Shown in pieces: positions 18,418 to 29,668 of a stretch of DNA of 64,000 bases; position 1 is the first letter of the stretch; each line of letters begins with the position of its first letter. The stretch is from positions 744,001-808,000 of the forward strand of contig NZ_JASGKQ010000001.1 of assembly GCF_047654785.1 (NCBI RefSeq). Reading direction: 5' to 3'. The position numbers and the translations under genes were made by a program. Under the pieces are notes generated by a model. It was not told the origin of the DNA. It saw only the letters and a program-made list of their open reading frames with translations, and did no database searches. The stretch is from Pelomonas sp047654785. GTDB taxonomy: Bacteria; Pseudomonadota; Gammaproteobacteria; Burkholderiales; Burkholderiaceae_C.

Positions 18418-20409
18418 ATGGCCACGTCCGCCACATCCCCGCTCGTCCTGACCCGCCGCCGCTGGCGCATCCTGGCGCTGTCGCTGCTGGTGGCCCTGGT
18501 GCCCGCGGCGCGCGCGCAGGACGGCGACCGCGACCCGCCGTCGCGCGCGGCCCGCGTGGTCGAGGTGGTGGGCGACGCCTGGCTGTTCGACCAGGACACG
18601 CGCGAGTGGACGCGCCTGACCCGCAACCAGACCGTCGGCGAGGGCGACCGCGTGCGCACCGACGAGCGCGCGCGGCTGAGCCTGCGCGTGGGCTCCACCA
18701 CGCTGTGGGTGGACGAGCGCAGCGACATGGAGTTCAGCCAGCTCGACGACGGCCAGACGCTGCTGCAGCTGGACCGCGGCGACGTCGCCGTGCGCCTGCG
18801 CTCGGCCGAGAACGCCGCCGAGACGCGGCTGCGCACCCGCGAGGGCACGGCCCAGCCCGAGCGCGAGGGCCTGTACCGCGTGGAGCAACTGGACCGGGGC
18901 AGCAAGGCCTATGTCTGGCAGGGCCGGCTGCGCTTCGACTGGGCGCGCGGCGCCGCGCCCGTGTATGCCGGCGCGGGCGAGCAGCTGGAGCTGTGGTGGC
19001 CCGACGGCCCGCGCGCCGAGCGCTCGCCGCTGCACGGCGACGGCTTCGGCGACTGGGTGCTGGCCCAAAGCCGCGAGGAGGGCGACCGGCCCGTCGCCCG
19101 CCACGTGTCGCCCGAGATGACCGGCGCCGAGGACCTGGACCGCTACGGCCGCTGGGAAACCGCGCCCGACTACGGCACCGTGTGGGTGCCGACGACGCTC
19201 GGGGTGGCCGACTGGGCACCCTACCGCTACGGCCGCTGGACCTGGTCGCGCCTGTGGGGCTGGACCTGGGTGGACGACGCGCCCTGGGGCTTCGCGCCCT
19301 TCCACTACGGCCGCTGGGTGCAGTGGGGCGGGCGCTGGTGCTGGACGCCCGGGCCCTATGTACACCGGCCCGTCTATGCGCCGGCGCTGGTGGGCTGGGT
19401 GGGCGGCGGCGCGGTCAGCGTCGGCATCACCGTCGGCGGCCGCACGCCGCCGCCGCGCTACGGCTGGTACCCGCTGGCGCCGCGCGAGGTCTATGTGCCC
19501 GCCTACCGCCACACGCCGCGCTACGTGAGCCGCGTCAACGACCCGCGCGACCTGCGCGACCCGATCACCGTCCGGCGCCCGAACCGCTACCGCGACGTGC
19601 CGGCCGCCATCAGCATGCTGCCGGCGCCGGGCGGGCGCATCGAGGCGCTGCCGGTGCGCCGGGAGCGGGGCGGCGGCGCGCCCGGCTGGGTCCGCCCGCT
19701 GCCCGTGGCGCCCGGCCGCGGCGACCTCGGCGCGCTGCTGCCCGCCGTGCCCACGCGGCCGGCCGATATGCAACCGCCGCGCCGGGGCGAGCGCCTGCCG
19801 GTGAGGCCGCAGCCGCAGCTGCCGGTCGCCCAGCCGCCGCAGCCGCCGCGCGGCGGCGACGACCTGCCCTGGCGCCTGCAGCAGCAGCGCGAAGCCCAGC
19901 AGCAACAGCGCCTGGACGCGCAGCAGCGCCTGCAGGACCAGCAGCGCCAGCGCCGCGACGAGATCCAGCGCTTCGAGGAACGGCAACGCCAGCAGCATCA
20001 GGACGAGCAGCAGCGCCAGCGCGACCAGGTGCAGCAGCAGCGCGACCAGCAGCTGCAGCGCGGCGAGGTCCTGCGCCAGCAGCAGGAACAGCAGGAGCAA
20101 CGCCGCCGCGAGCAGGCGCAGCAGATGCAGATGCAGCAACAGCAGCAGCAGCTGATGCAGCAGCAACAGTTGCAGATGCAGCAGCGCCAGCAGGAGCAGC
20201 AGCGCCGCGAACAGGCACGGCAGCTGCAGATGCAGCAACAACAGCAGCTGATGCAGCAACGTCAGCAGGAGCAGCAGCGCCAGCAGGAACTGCAGCGCCG
20301 CATGCCGCCGCAGCAGGAGCAGCCGCGTGCCCAGCTGCCGCTGCGCCAGCCGCGCGGCGAGGACGGCGGCCCGCGCCGGCCCGACGCGCTGCGGCGCGAG
20401 GAGCGCTGA
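18418..20409 (+). CDS. Exported FecR-domain / DUF6600-like protein with long Gln-rich tail
   Basis: 663 residues from the ATG at 18418, which follows AAAGGAG. Signal peptide ends PAARAQ near residue 34. A FecR-like domain (about 40-160: VVEVVGDAWLFDQ, GEGDRVRTDERARLSLRVGSTTLWV) is followed by Trp/Tyr-rich DUF6600-type repeats (YGRWETAPDYGTVWVP, YRYGRWTWSRLWGWTWVDDAPWGF, FHYGRWVQWGGRWCW) and a Pro-rich linker. From about 485 to 640 the sequence is mostly Gln, Arg, Glu and Met, predicted coiled or disordered. The role is unknown; periplasmic or surface. The codon pattern in the tail is dominated by CAG, with repetitive DNA. It ends three bases from the convergent esterase gene. Confidence 0.82.
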   Translation: MATSATSPLVLTRRRWRILALSLLVALVPAARAQDGDRDPPSRAARVVEVVGDAWLFDQDTREWTRLTRNQTVGEGDRVRTDERARLSLRVGSTTLWVDERSDMEFSQLDDGQTLLQLDRGDVAVRLRSAENAAETRLRTREGTAQPEREGLYRVEQLDRGSKAYVWQGRLRFDWARGAAPVYAGAGEQLELWWPDGPRAERSPLHGDGFGDWVLAQSREEGDRPVARHVSPEMTGAEDLDRYGRWETAPDYGTVWVPTTLGVADWAPYRYGRWTWSRLWGWTWVDDAPWGFAPFHYGRWVQWGGRWCWTPGPYVHRPVYAPALVGWVGGGAVSVGITVGGRTPPPRYGWYPLAPREVYVPAYRHTPRYVSRVNDPRDLRDPITVRRPNRYRDVPAAISMLPAPGGRIEALPVRRERGGGAPGWVRPLPVAPGRGDLGALLPAVPTRPADMQPPRRGERLPVRPQPQLPVAQPPQPPRGGDDLPWRLQQQREAQQQQRLDAQQRLQDQQRQRRDEIQRFEERQRQQHQDEQQRQRDQVQQQRDQQLQRGEVLRQQQEQQEQRRREQAQQMQMQQQQQQLMQQQQLQMQQRQQEQQRREQARQLQMQQQQQLMQQRQQEQQRQQELQRRMPPQQEQPRAQLPLRQPRGEDGGPRRPDALRREER

Positions 20410-20412
20410 GGG

Positions 20413-21060
20413 CTACAGCAGCGGCCGCAGCGCCGCCCAGACGTTGTCCAGCATCAGCGCGTGGGCCCGGGCGAGCGGGTGGATGCGGTCCGGCTGGAAC
20501 CAGTCCGCCGCGTCCGGCCGGTCGGCCACGCCCTTCAGCAGGAAGGGCACCAGGCCGGCCTGCGCCTGCCGCGCGGCCTGGGCGAACAGCGCCTCGAAGT
20601 CGCGCGTGTAGGCGGCGCCGTAGTTGGGCGGCACCTGCATGCCGACGATGAGCACCCGGGCGCCCGCCGCCTGCGCGGCGCGCGCCATGGCCAGCAGGTT
20701 GTCGCGCGTGCCGGCCAGCGGCAGGCCGCGCAGCGCGTCGTTGCCGCCCAGCTCCAGGATGACGATGGCAGGCCGGTGCGCGCGCAACGCCGCCGGCAGC
20801 CGGCTGCGGCCGCCGGCCGTCGTGTCGCCGCTGATGCTGGCGTTGACGACCCGGTGCGGCTTGTTCTGCGCGGCCAGGCGCTGCTGCAGCAGCGCCACCC
20901 AGCCGCTGCCGGCCGGGATGCCGTACTCGGCCGACAGGCTGTCGCCGACGACGAGGATGACCGGCGCCGCCCCCGCCGCCGGGGCGGCCGCCGCAGTGCC
21001 GGCGGCGAGCACCCCCAGGCTAAAGTGCGCCACCACCCACCGCCGCCGCAGTCCCGACAT
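20413..21060 (-). CDS. tesA: Periplasmic SGNH arylesterase / lysophospholipase (TesA-like)
   Basis: Hydrolyses esters or thioesters. 215 residues with an N-terminal export signal (about 1-31) and the SGNH blocks: GDSLSAEYGI (nucleophile Ser), a Gly in block II (SGDTTAGG), GGNDALRG (block III) and DRIHP (catalytic Asp and His). This matches TesA-type multifunctional esterases. Its ATG overlaps the ATG of the divergent ABC ATPase in the palindrome CATG (21058-21061), so both promoters must lie inside the opposite coding region. The same divergent pairing with an ATPase is known for tesA/ybbA in enterics. Confidence 0.9.
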   Translation of the reverse strand: MSGLRRRWVVAHFSLGVLAAGTAAAAPAAGAAPVILVVGDSLSAEYGIPAGSGWVALLQQRLAAQNKPHRVVNASISGDTTAGGRSRLPAALRAHRPAIVILELGGNDALRGLPLAGTRDNLLAMARAAQAAGARVLIVGMQVPPNYGAAYTRDFEALFAQAARQAQAGLVPFLLKGVADRPDAADWFQPDRIHPLARAHALMLDNVWAALRPLL

Positions 21061-21730
21061 GCCCGAAGCCCTCGTCCAAGTTGATCAGATCACCAAGCGC
21101 GTCCACGACGCGACCGGGGAGCTGACGATTCTGCATGACATCAGCTTCACGCTGGCCGCGCGGGAGTCGGCGGCCATCGTCGGCGCGTCGGGCTCGGGCA
21201 AGAGCACGCTGCTGGCCATCCTGGCGGGCCTGGACCTGCCCAGCAGCGGCACCGTGCGGCTGCGCGGGCAGGACCTGTTCGCGCTGGACGAGGACCAGCG
21301 CGCCGCCGTCCGCGCGCGCGAGCTGGGCTTCGTGTTCCAGAGCTTCCAGCTGCTGCCCAACCTGACGGCGCTGGAGAACGTGATGCTGCCGCTGGAGCTG
21401 CGCGGCGAGCGCGACGCGCGCGAACAGGCCGCCGCGATGCTGGGCCGCGTGGGCCTGGCCGAGCGGCTCGGGCACTACCCGCGCGTGCTGTCCGGCGGCG
21501 AGCAGCAGCGCGTGGCGCTGGCGCGCGCCTTCGTGCAGCGGCCCGCGCTGCTGCTGGCCGACGAGCCCACCGGCAGCCTGGACTTCGCGACCGGCGCCGC
21601 GGTGATGGCGCTGATGTTCGAGCTGAACCGCGAGGCCGGCACGACGCTGGTGCTGGTCACGCACGACCGCGAGATCGCCGCGCGCTGCGAGCGGCAGCTG
21701 CGCATCGAGGCGGGGCGGCTGGCCGACTGA
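21059..21730 (+). CDS. ABC transporter ATPase, YbbA/LolD-like
   Basis: 223 residues with Walker A GASGSGKST, Q-loop FVFQSFQLLPN, signature LSGGEQQRVALARA, Walker B LLLADEPTGSLD and H-loop THDRE, all of consensus type. It resembles YbbA, the ATPase of a predicted FtsX-like lipid or lipoprotein transporter. No FtsX-type permease follows: a minus-strand terminator and ppiC come next, so the partner is encoded elsewhere or the protein works alone. No clear ribosome-binding site precedes the ATG. Confidence 0.88.
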   Translation: MPEALVQVDQITKRVHDATGELTILHDISFTLAARESAAIVGASGSGKSTLLAILAGLDLPSSGTVRLRGQDLFALDEDQRAAVRARELGFVFQSFQLLPNLTALENVMLPLELRGERDAREQAAAMLGRVGLAERLGHYPRVLSGGEQQRVALARAFVQRPALLLADEPTGSLDFATGAAVMALMFELNREAGTTLVLVTHDREIAARCERQLRIEAGRLAD

Positions 21731-21740
21731 CGCAAGACGC

Positions 21741-21770
21741 AAAAAAGCCCGCCGAGGGCATCGGCGGGCT
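21741..21770 (-). terminator. Terminator of the PpiC gene
   Basis: 10-bp perfect stem AGCCCGCCGA/TCGGCGGGCT with a 5-base loop; six As on the plus strand give the T-run for minus-strand transcripts. Confidence 0.85.
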
Positions 21771-21799
21771 CCGGCAGCCACCGCGCTCCAGCGGGAGGC

Positions 21800-22603
21800 T
21801 TACTTGCTGAAGGTGTAGTCGGTCTTGGCCTTCTTGATCAGGCCGTCCTGGAACTCGGCCAGCTTCTGCTGCTCGATGCGCTGCTTGATCTGCGCCTTCA
21901 CGTCGTCGAAGGCCGGGAAGGTGGCAGGGCGGGTGTCTTCCAGCTTGATGATGTGGAAGCCGAACTGGCTCTTGACCGGCTCCTGCGTCATCTCGCCCTT
22001 CTTCAGCGCGGTCATGGCCTTGCTGAACTCGGGCACGAAGTTGTTCGGGTTGGCGAAGTCCAGATCGCCGCCGTTTTGCGCCGAGCCGGTGTCCTTGGAG
22101 TTGGCCTTGGCCAGTTCCTCGAAGCTGCCGCCGGCCTTGATCTTGGCGATCAGCGCCTTGGCGTCTTCTTCCTTCTCGACCAGGATGTGGCGGGCGCGGT
22201 ATTCCTCGCCGCTGTTCTGGGCCTTGAACTTGTCGTACTCGGCCTGCGCCTCGGCGTCGGTCACCGGATTCTTGGCGCGGTAGTCGTCCATCAGGCCGCG
22301 GATCAGGATGTTCTGGCGGGCGAAGTCGAGCTGCGCCTTGTAGTCGGCCGTCTGCGGGATGCCGGCCTTCTCGGCGGCCTGCACCAGGATCTCGTTGCGC
22401 ACGACGACGTCCTTGACCTGGGCCTCCAGCTCCGGCGAGCGCTGCTGCTGGCCGCTCTTGGTGACCTGCTGGATCAGCGCCTCCACGCGGGCCTTGGGCA
22501 CGGGCTTGCCGTTGACGGTGGCGATGTTCTGCGCGACGGCAGTGGCCGGTGCCAGGGCCGAAACGAGGGCCGCGACGGTGGCGGCGAGCGCAAACTTCTT
22601 CAT
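21800..22603 (-). CDS. Periplasmic parvulin-type peptidyl-prolyl isomerase
   Basis: Folding helper for exported proteins, PpiC/SurA/PrsA class. 267 residues: signal peptide (ends ATAVAQN, about residue 25), a helical SurA-N-like chaperone region (about 30-125) and one rotamase domain (about 135-230) with RARHILVEKEEDAKALI, GGDLDF and FGFHIIKLEDTRPA. The C-terminal Lys-rich helix is typical. It is separated from bolA by an intrinsic terminator (22626-22657), so it is its own unit rather than the last gene of the selO run. Confidence 0.93.
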   Translation of the reverse strand: MKKFALAATVAALVSALAPATAVAQNIATVNGKPVPKARVEALIQQVTKSGQQQRSPELEAQVKDVVVRNEILVQAAEKAGIPQTADYKAQLDFARQNILIRGLMDDYRAKNPVTDAEAQAEYDKFKAQNSGEEYRARHILVEKEEDAKALIAKIKAGGSFEELAKANSKDTGSAQNGGDLDFANPNNFVPEFSKAMTALKKGEMTQEPVKSQFGFHIIKLEDTRPATFPAFDDVKAQIKQRIEQQKLAEFQDGLIKKAKTDYTFSK

Positions 22604-22625
22604 GGATGGGGAAGGGGGTGAGGCT

Positions 22626-22657
22626 AAAAAAATCGCGCCGCCGGGACGGCGGGCGCG
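22626..22657 (-). terminator. Terminator of the selO-msrB-yciB-bolA unit
   Basis: On the minus strand a GC-rich stem (CGCGCC.GCCG pairing with CGGCGGCGCG, one bulge) is followed by seven Ts, just after the bolA stop. Confidence 0.75.
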
Positions 22658-22664
22658 GGGTCGC

Positions 22665-22925
22665 TCAAGACTCGCCAGGGGCTCTGGCGTCGATGGCCAG
22701 CGCGTGGATGCCGCGCTGCATCAGGTCAGCCAGGCAATGATAGACGAGCCGGTGCCGGGCCAGCCGGGGCAGGCCGGTAAAGCGGTCCGACACGATGGCC
22801 AGGTGGAAATGGCCGCCTTCGCGGGCGCCCGCGTGGCCGGCGTGCCGGGCGCTGTCGTCGCGCAGGCTGAGCGCCGTGGGCGCCAGCGCGGCGCGCAGCC
22901 GCGCCTCGATGTCGTCGGCGATCAT
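22665..22925 (-). CDS. bolA: BolA family protein
   Basis: 86 residues, class-II KH-like fold. The region GGHFHLAIVSDRFTGLPRLARHRLVY is the BolA core, with the conserved His used with monothiol glutaredoxin/Fe-S partners; the C-terminal helix ends IHALAIDARAP. BolA proteins work in Fe-S cluster handling and stress morphology. The ATG overlaps the yciB stop as ATGA. The N-terminal half is poorly conserved, as usual. Confidence 0.9.
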   Translation of the reverse strand: MIADDIEARLRAALAPTALSLRDDSARHAGHAGAREGGHFHLAIVSDRFTGLPRLARHRLVYHCLADLMQRGIHALAIDARAPGES

Positions 22926-23554
22926 GGCTGGCGGTCCTCGTCGGGCGGCAGGTGCCGGCTCATGTACACGCCCTGGCCGAGCGTGAACAGCAGGATCAGC
23001 CCGGTGGCGCCGAAGACCTTGAAGTTGGCCCAGGCCGACGTGGAGAAGTGGTAGGCCACGTAGAGGTTGAGCACGCCCATGAACGCGAAGAACAGCACCC
23101 AGGCGCGGTTCAGGCGCAGCCAGACGGCGTCGGGCAGCCGCAGCTCGGCGCCCAGCATGGCCTGGATCAGGTTCTTGCCGAACCCGGCCTGCGAGATCCA
23201 CAGCGTCAGCGCCATTGCCCAGTGCAGGCCGGTGGGCTTCCACTTGATGAAGGTCTCGTTGTGGAACCACACGGTGGCGCCGCCGAGCACGACGACCAGC
23301 GCCAGGCTGATCCACAGCATCAGGTCGATCTTCTTGCCGCGCAGCTTCAGGAGCGCGGCCTGGGCCAACGTGGCGACCATGACGACGACGGTCGCCAGCA
23401 GCACCGGCGCTTCCCCCGTGCCGACGCTGCCGCCCTGCACCATGAAGCCGAAATGCTGCGTGGCGAACGCGGCGGCCGCCTCCGGGCTGCCTTCGGCGAG
23501 CTTGAAGACGATGAAGAACAGGATCAGCGGGAGAAAGTCGAGCAACAGCTTCAT
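22922..23554 (-). CDS. yciB: Inner-membrane septation protein YciB/IspZ
   Basis: 210 residues with about five membrane helices (roughly 4-20, 50-68, 80-96, 112-128, 155-172 and 180-198). The start MKLLLDFLPLILFFIVFKL and the block NETFIKWKPT...WISQ are family hallmarks. YciB is linked to cell-envelope synthesis and septation. It has a longer first periplasmic loop than the enteric protein, as in other betaproteobacteria. Both ends overlap neighbours by ATGA (msrB before, bolA after). Confidence 0.92.
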   Translation of the reverse strand: MKLLLDFLPLILFFIVFKLAEGSPEAAAAFATQHFGFMVQGGSVGTGEAPVLLATVVVMVATLAQAALLKLRGKKIDLMLWISLALVVVLGGATVWFHNETFIKWKPTGLHWAMALTLWISQAGFGKNLIQAMLGAELRLPDAVWLRLNRAWVLFFAFMGVLNLYVAYHFSTSAWANFKVFGATGLILLFTLGQGVYMSRHLPPDEDRQP

Positions 23555-23963
23555 GGGCCGGGATTTTCGTCGACGAAGTCGATGGCGGCCGAGTTGATGC
23601 AGTAGCGCTCCCCCGTGGGTTGGGGGCCGTCCGGGAACACATGGCCGAGGTGCGAGCCGCAGTTGTTGCAGCGCACTTCCACGCGCACCATGCCGTGGCT
23701 CTCGTCCAGCACGCGCTCGATGACCTCGCCGTTCACCGGCGCCCAGTAGCTGGGCCAGCCGCAGCCGGCGTCGAACTTGGTGGCGGCCTCGAACAGCGGC
23801 GTGCCGCAGCCGATGCAGTGGTAGCGGCCGGGCTCGAAGTGGTCCCAGTACTTGCCGGTGAACGCGCGCTCCGTGGCCGCGTGGCGGGCGACCTGGTATT
23901 GCACCGGGTCGAGCTGCTCGCGCCATTCGGCGTCGGTCTTCTGGATGGGGTAGGGCTTGTCGG

Positions 23964-23967
<4 letters not shown>
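23551..23967 (-). CDS. msrB: Peptide methionine-(R)-S-oxide reductase
   Basis: Repairs oxidised methionine. 138 residues with two zinc-binding CxxC pairs (CIGCG, CNNCG), the CGWPSYW block and the catalytic Cys in RYCINSAAIDF. No signal peptide, so cytoplasmic. It overlaps selO (upstream) and yciB (downstream) by ATGA on each side, giving strong translational coupling. The pairing with selO suggests an oxidative-stress role for the unit. Confidence 0.95.
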
Positions 23968-25412
<1,445 letters not shown>

Positions 25413-25548
25413 CACGCCAGTGTAGTGAGCGGGCCTGCACCATCGTGGCCTGGGTGTTTCCTCGGGGGCGCCGGGTCGCGGGTGTGACGGCCCGTGGCGG
25501 ATTCCGCGGGCTAGACTGGTCCGAGAACAAACCTGCAGGAGACAAGCC

Positions 25549-27195
<1,647 letters not shown>

Positions 27196-27284
27196 GCCTG
27201 TGGGGAAAGCCCGGGACCGCACCGCGCCCGGGTTGCATTAAGTTCCGCCCACTCAAGACCATCACCCCTAGACAGGAGACAAGC

Positions 27285-28538
27285 ATGTTCGCAACCACTT
27301 CGGCCCGTTTCGCCGTCCGCACGCTGGCCGCCGCCGCGACGCTCGCGCTGGCCGCCGGCGCCGCACAGGCCCAGAAGGGTGAGACGGTCAAGCTCGCCTA
27401 CATCGACGCGCTGTCCGGCCTCATGGGCCCGGTCGGCCAGAACCAGGTCAAGACCTTCCAGTTCATCGGCGAGAAGGTCAGCAAGAGCAACCCGGCCGGC
27501 GTGAAGTTCGAGGTCGTCACCTTCGACAACAAGCTCAGCCCCGCCGAGTCGCTGAACCTGCTGAAGGCCGCGGCCGACCAGGGCATCCGCTACGTCATGC
27601 AGGGCAACGGCTCCAGCGTCGCGCTGGCGATGGCCGACGCGGTGCAAAAGCACAACGACCGCAACCCGGGCAAGGAAATCATCTACCTGAACTACTCGGC
27701 GGTGGACCCGGACCTGACCAACAGCAAGTGCAGCTACTGGCACTTCCGCTTCGACGCCGACACGTCCATGAAGATGGAGGCGATGACCACCTTCATGAAG
27801 GACCAGCCCGACGTCAAGAAGGTCTACCTGCTGAACCAGAACTACGCCCACGGCCACCAGGTCGCCAAGTACGCCAAGGAAGGCCTGGCCCGCAAGCGCC
27901 CGGACATCAAGATCGTCGGCGAGGACCTGCACCCGCTGGCCCAGGTGCGCGACTTCGCGCCCTACGTCGCCAAGATCAAGGCCAGCGGCGCCGACACCGT
28001 GATCACCGGCAACTGGGGCTCCGACCTGGCGCTGCTCGTCAAGGCCGCCAACGAGGCCGGCTACAACGGCAAGTTCTTCACCTACTACACCGGCGTGACC
28101 GGCACGCCGACGGCGCTCGGCCAGGGCGGCGCCGGCCGCGTCTACCAGGTGGCCTACAGCCACTACAACATGGGCGGCGAGGCGCAGAAGCTGGCCGACG
28201 AGTTCAACAAGCGCTTCAACGACGACCTGTTCACCAACAGCGTCCAGCACATCTACGCGATGCTGACCCAGGCCATGGCGAACGCCAAGTCCACGGATCC
28301 GGTCAAGGTGGCCAAGGCGATGGAGGGGCTCACCGTCAAGAGCTTCAACGGCGACATCACCATGCGCAAGACCGACCACCAGCTGCAGCAGCCGCTGTTC
28401 ATCACGGTCTGGCAGAAGGCCGACGCCAAGTACCCGTACAGCCCCGAGAAGACGGGCATGACGCTGGCGCCGGTGAAGCAGTTCGATTCGTACGTGTCCT
28501 CCACGCCGACGTCCTGCCAGATGAAGCGGCCCAGCTGA
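27285..28538 (+). CDS. Liv-type ABC importer substrate-binding protein
   Basis: Periplasmic binding protein of type I fold (LivK-like), 417 residues, signal peptide ending AAQAQK near residue 30. Conserved stretches include IDALSGLMGPVG, LNQNYAHGHQ, HPLAQVRDFAPYVAKIKASGAD and NWGSDLALLVKAANEAG. The ligand cannot be read from sequence; homologues bind amino acids, amides or aromatic and aliphatic acids. First gene of a liv-type operon, with a strong CAGGAG site. A hairpin after its stop probably raises its level over the membrane genes. Confidence 0.92.
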   Translation: MFATTSARFAVRTLAAAATLALAAGAAQAQKGETVKLAYIDALSGLMGPVGQNQVKTFQFIGEKVSKSNPAGVKFEVVTFDNKLSPAESLNLLKAAADQGIRYVMQGNGSSVALAMADAVQKHNDRNPGKEIIYLNYSAVDPDLTNSKCSYWHFRFDADTSMKMEAMTTFMKDQPDVKKVYLLNQNYAHGHQVAKYAKEGLARKRPDIKIVGEDLHPLAQVRDFAPYVAKIKASGADTVITGNWGSDLALLVKAANEAGYNGKFFTYYTGVTGTPTALGQGGAGRVYQVAYSHYNMGGEAQKLADEFNKRFNDDLFTNSVQHIYAMLTQAMANAKSTDPVKVAKAMEGLTVKSFNGDITMRKTDHQLQQPLFITVWQKADAKYPYSPEKTGMTLAPVKQFDSYVSSTPTSCQMKRPS

Positions 28539-28567
28539 GCGCTGGCCTCGCTGCTGCGCGAGCCGGC

Positions 28568-28590
28568 CTCGGGCGCATGCCGCGCCCGGG
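28568..28590 (+). promoter_or_regulatory. Intercistronic hairpin between livK-like and livH-like genes
   Basis: GGGCGC (28571-28576) pairs with GCGCCC (28582-28587) over a 5-base loop, extended by flanking C-G and wobble pairs; no T-run follows. Such hairpins after binding-protein genes often stabilise the upstream message. Confidence 0.5.
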
Positions 28591-28651
28591 CCCGGCCCGT
28601 TTGCGACGCCGTCCGGCCTGGCCGGGAGGGCGTGTTTCCGAAAGGGCGGTC

Positions 28652-29668
28652 TTGGATCAAGTCTTCATCAACCTGCTGAACGGGCTGTCCTCCGGGCTGC
28701 TGCTGTTCATGCTCAGCTCGGGCCTGACGCTGATCTTCAGCATGATGGGCGTGCTGAACTTCGCGCACGCCAGCTTCTACATGGTGGGCGCCTACGTGGC
28801 GTATTCGCTGGTGGGCATCGTCGGCTTCTGGCCCGCGCTGCTGCTGGCCCCCATCGCCGTGGGGCTGATGGGGGCGGCGTTCGAGCGGCTGGCGCTGCGG
28901 CGGGTGCACAAGTTCGGGCATGTGCCGGAGCTGCTGATCACCTTCGGCCTGTCCTACGTCATCCTGGAGCTGGTGCAGCTGATCTGGGGCCGCACCGCGG
29001 TGCCGTTCACGCCGCCGCCGGAGCTGCAGGGCTCGGCCTTCACCATCATCTCGTCGTCCGCGCAGGGCATGTCGCTGGTGCTGGGCAAGGCCGCGCCGGA
29101 GCTGTGCACGGCGGCGTTGTGCTCCACCTTCCCGCTGACGCGCGCCTTCATGATGGCCGTCGCGCTGCTGATGCTGGTGGCGCTGTGGCTGCTGCTGACG
29201 CGCACTCGCGTCGGCCTGGTCATCCAGGCCTCGCTGACCCACCCCGAGATGGTCGAGGCGCTGGGCCACAACGTGCCGCGGGTGCTGATGCTGGTGTTCG
29301 GCAGCGGCTGCGCGCTGGCGGCGCTGGCCGGCGTCATCGGCGGCATCACCTTCGTCACCGAGCCCAACATGGCCGTCATCGTCGGCTCCATCATCTTCGT
29401 CGTGGTGGTCGTGGGCGGCATCGGCTCGCTGGCCGGCGCCTTCGTCGGCTCGATCGTCATCGGCCTGCTGCAGACGCTGCCGCTGACGGTGGACGCCTCG
29501 CTGGCGTCCGCGCTGACGGCGATGGGCTTCACCATCACGCCCGAGACGCCCGGCTACCCGGTGCTGCGCCTGGCGCTGAAGGAGGTCGCGCAGATCCTGC
29601 CCTACCTGCTGATGGTGCTGATCCTGATCTTCCGGCCCAAGGGCCTCCTCGGCACGCGAGAAGACTGA
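28652..29668 (+). CDS. Liv-type ABC permease, LivH-like
   Basis: Inner-membrane channel subunit, 338 residues, about eight helices. I choose the TTG at 28652 (DQVFINLLNGLSSG follows), with AAGGG five bases upstream; this matches where the family sequence begins, whereas the open frame upstream is non-homologous. Family block: LTLIFSMMGVLNFAHASFYMVGAY. It contains an unusual loop of about 40 residues (PPPELQGSAFTIISSSAQ to CSTFPLTRA) and another before the end. Stop and next start overlap as TGATG. Confidence 0.92.
   Translation: MDQVFINLLNGLSSGLLLFMLSSGLTLIFSMMGVLNFAHASFYMVGAYVAYSLVGIVGFWPALLLAPIAVGLMGAAFERLALRRVHKFGHVPELLITFGLSYVILELVQLIWGRTAVPFTPPPELQGSAFTIISSSAQGMSLVLGKAAPELCTAALCSTFPLTRAFMMAVALLMLVALWLLLTRTRVGLVIQASLTHPEMVEALGHNVPRVLMLVFGSGCALAALAGVIGGITFVTEPNMAVIVGSIIFVVVVVGGIGSLAGAFVGSIVIGLLQTLPLTVDASLASALTAMGFTITPETPGYPVLRLALKEVAQILPYLLMVLILIFRPKGLLGTRED

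Noticed and set aside
18304..20259. Leucine-rich minus-strand frame opposite the FecR-like gene
   Set aside because: CAG-rich coding DNA reads as Leu on the other strand; no start site and no homology-type motif.
27209..27232. Terminator between acyl-CoA ligase and livK-like gene
   Set aside because: CCCGGG/CCCGGG stem has an 11-12-base loop and no T-run; it is more likely a processing or stability hairpin.
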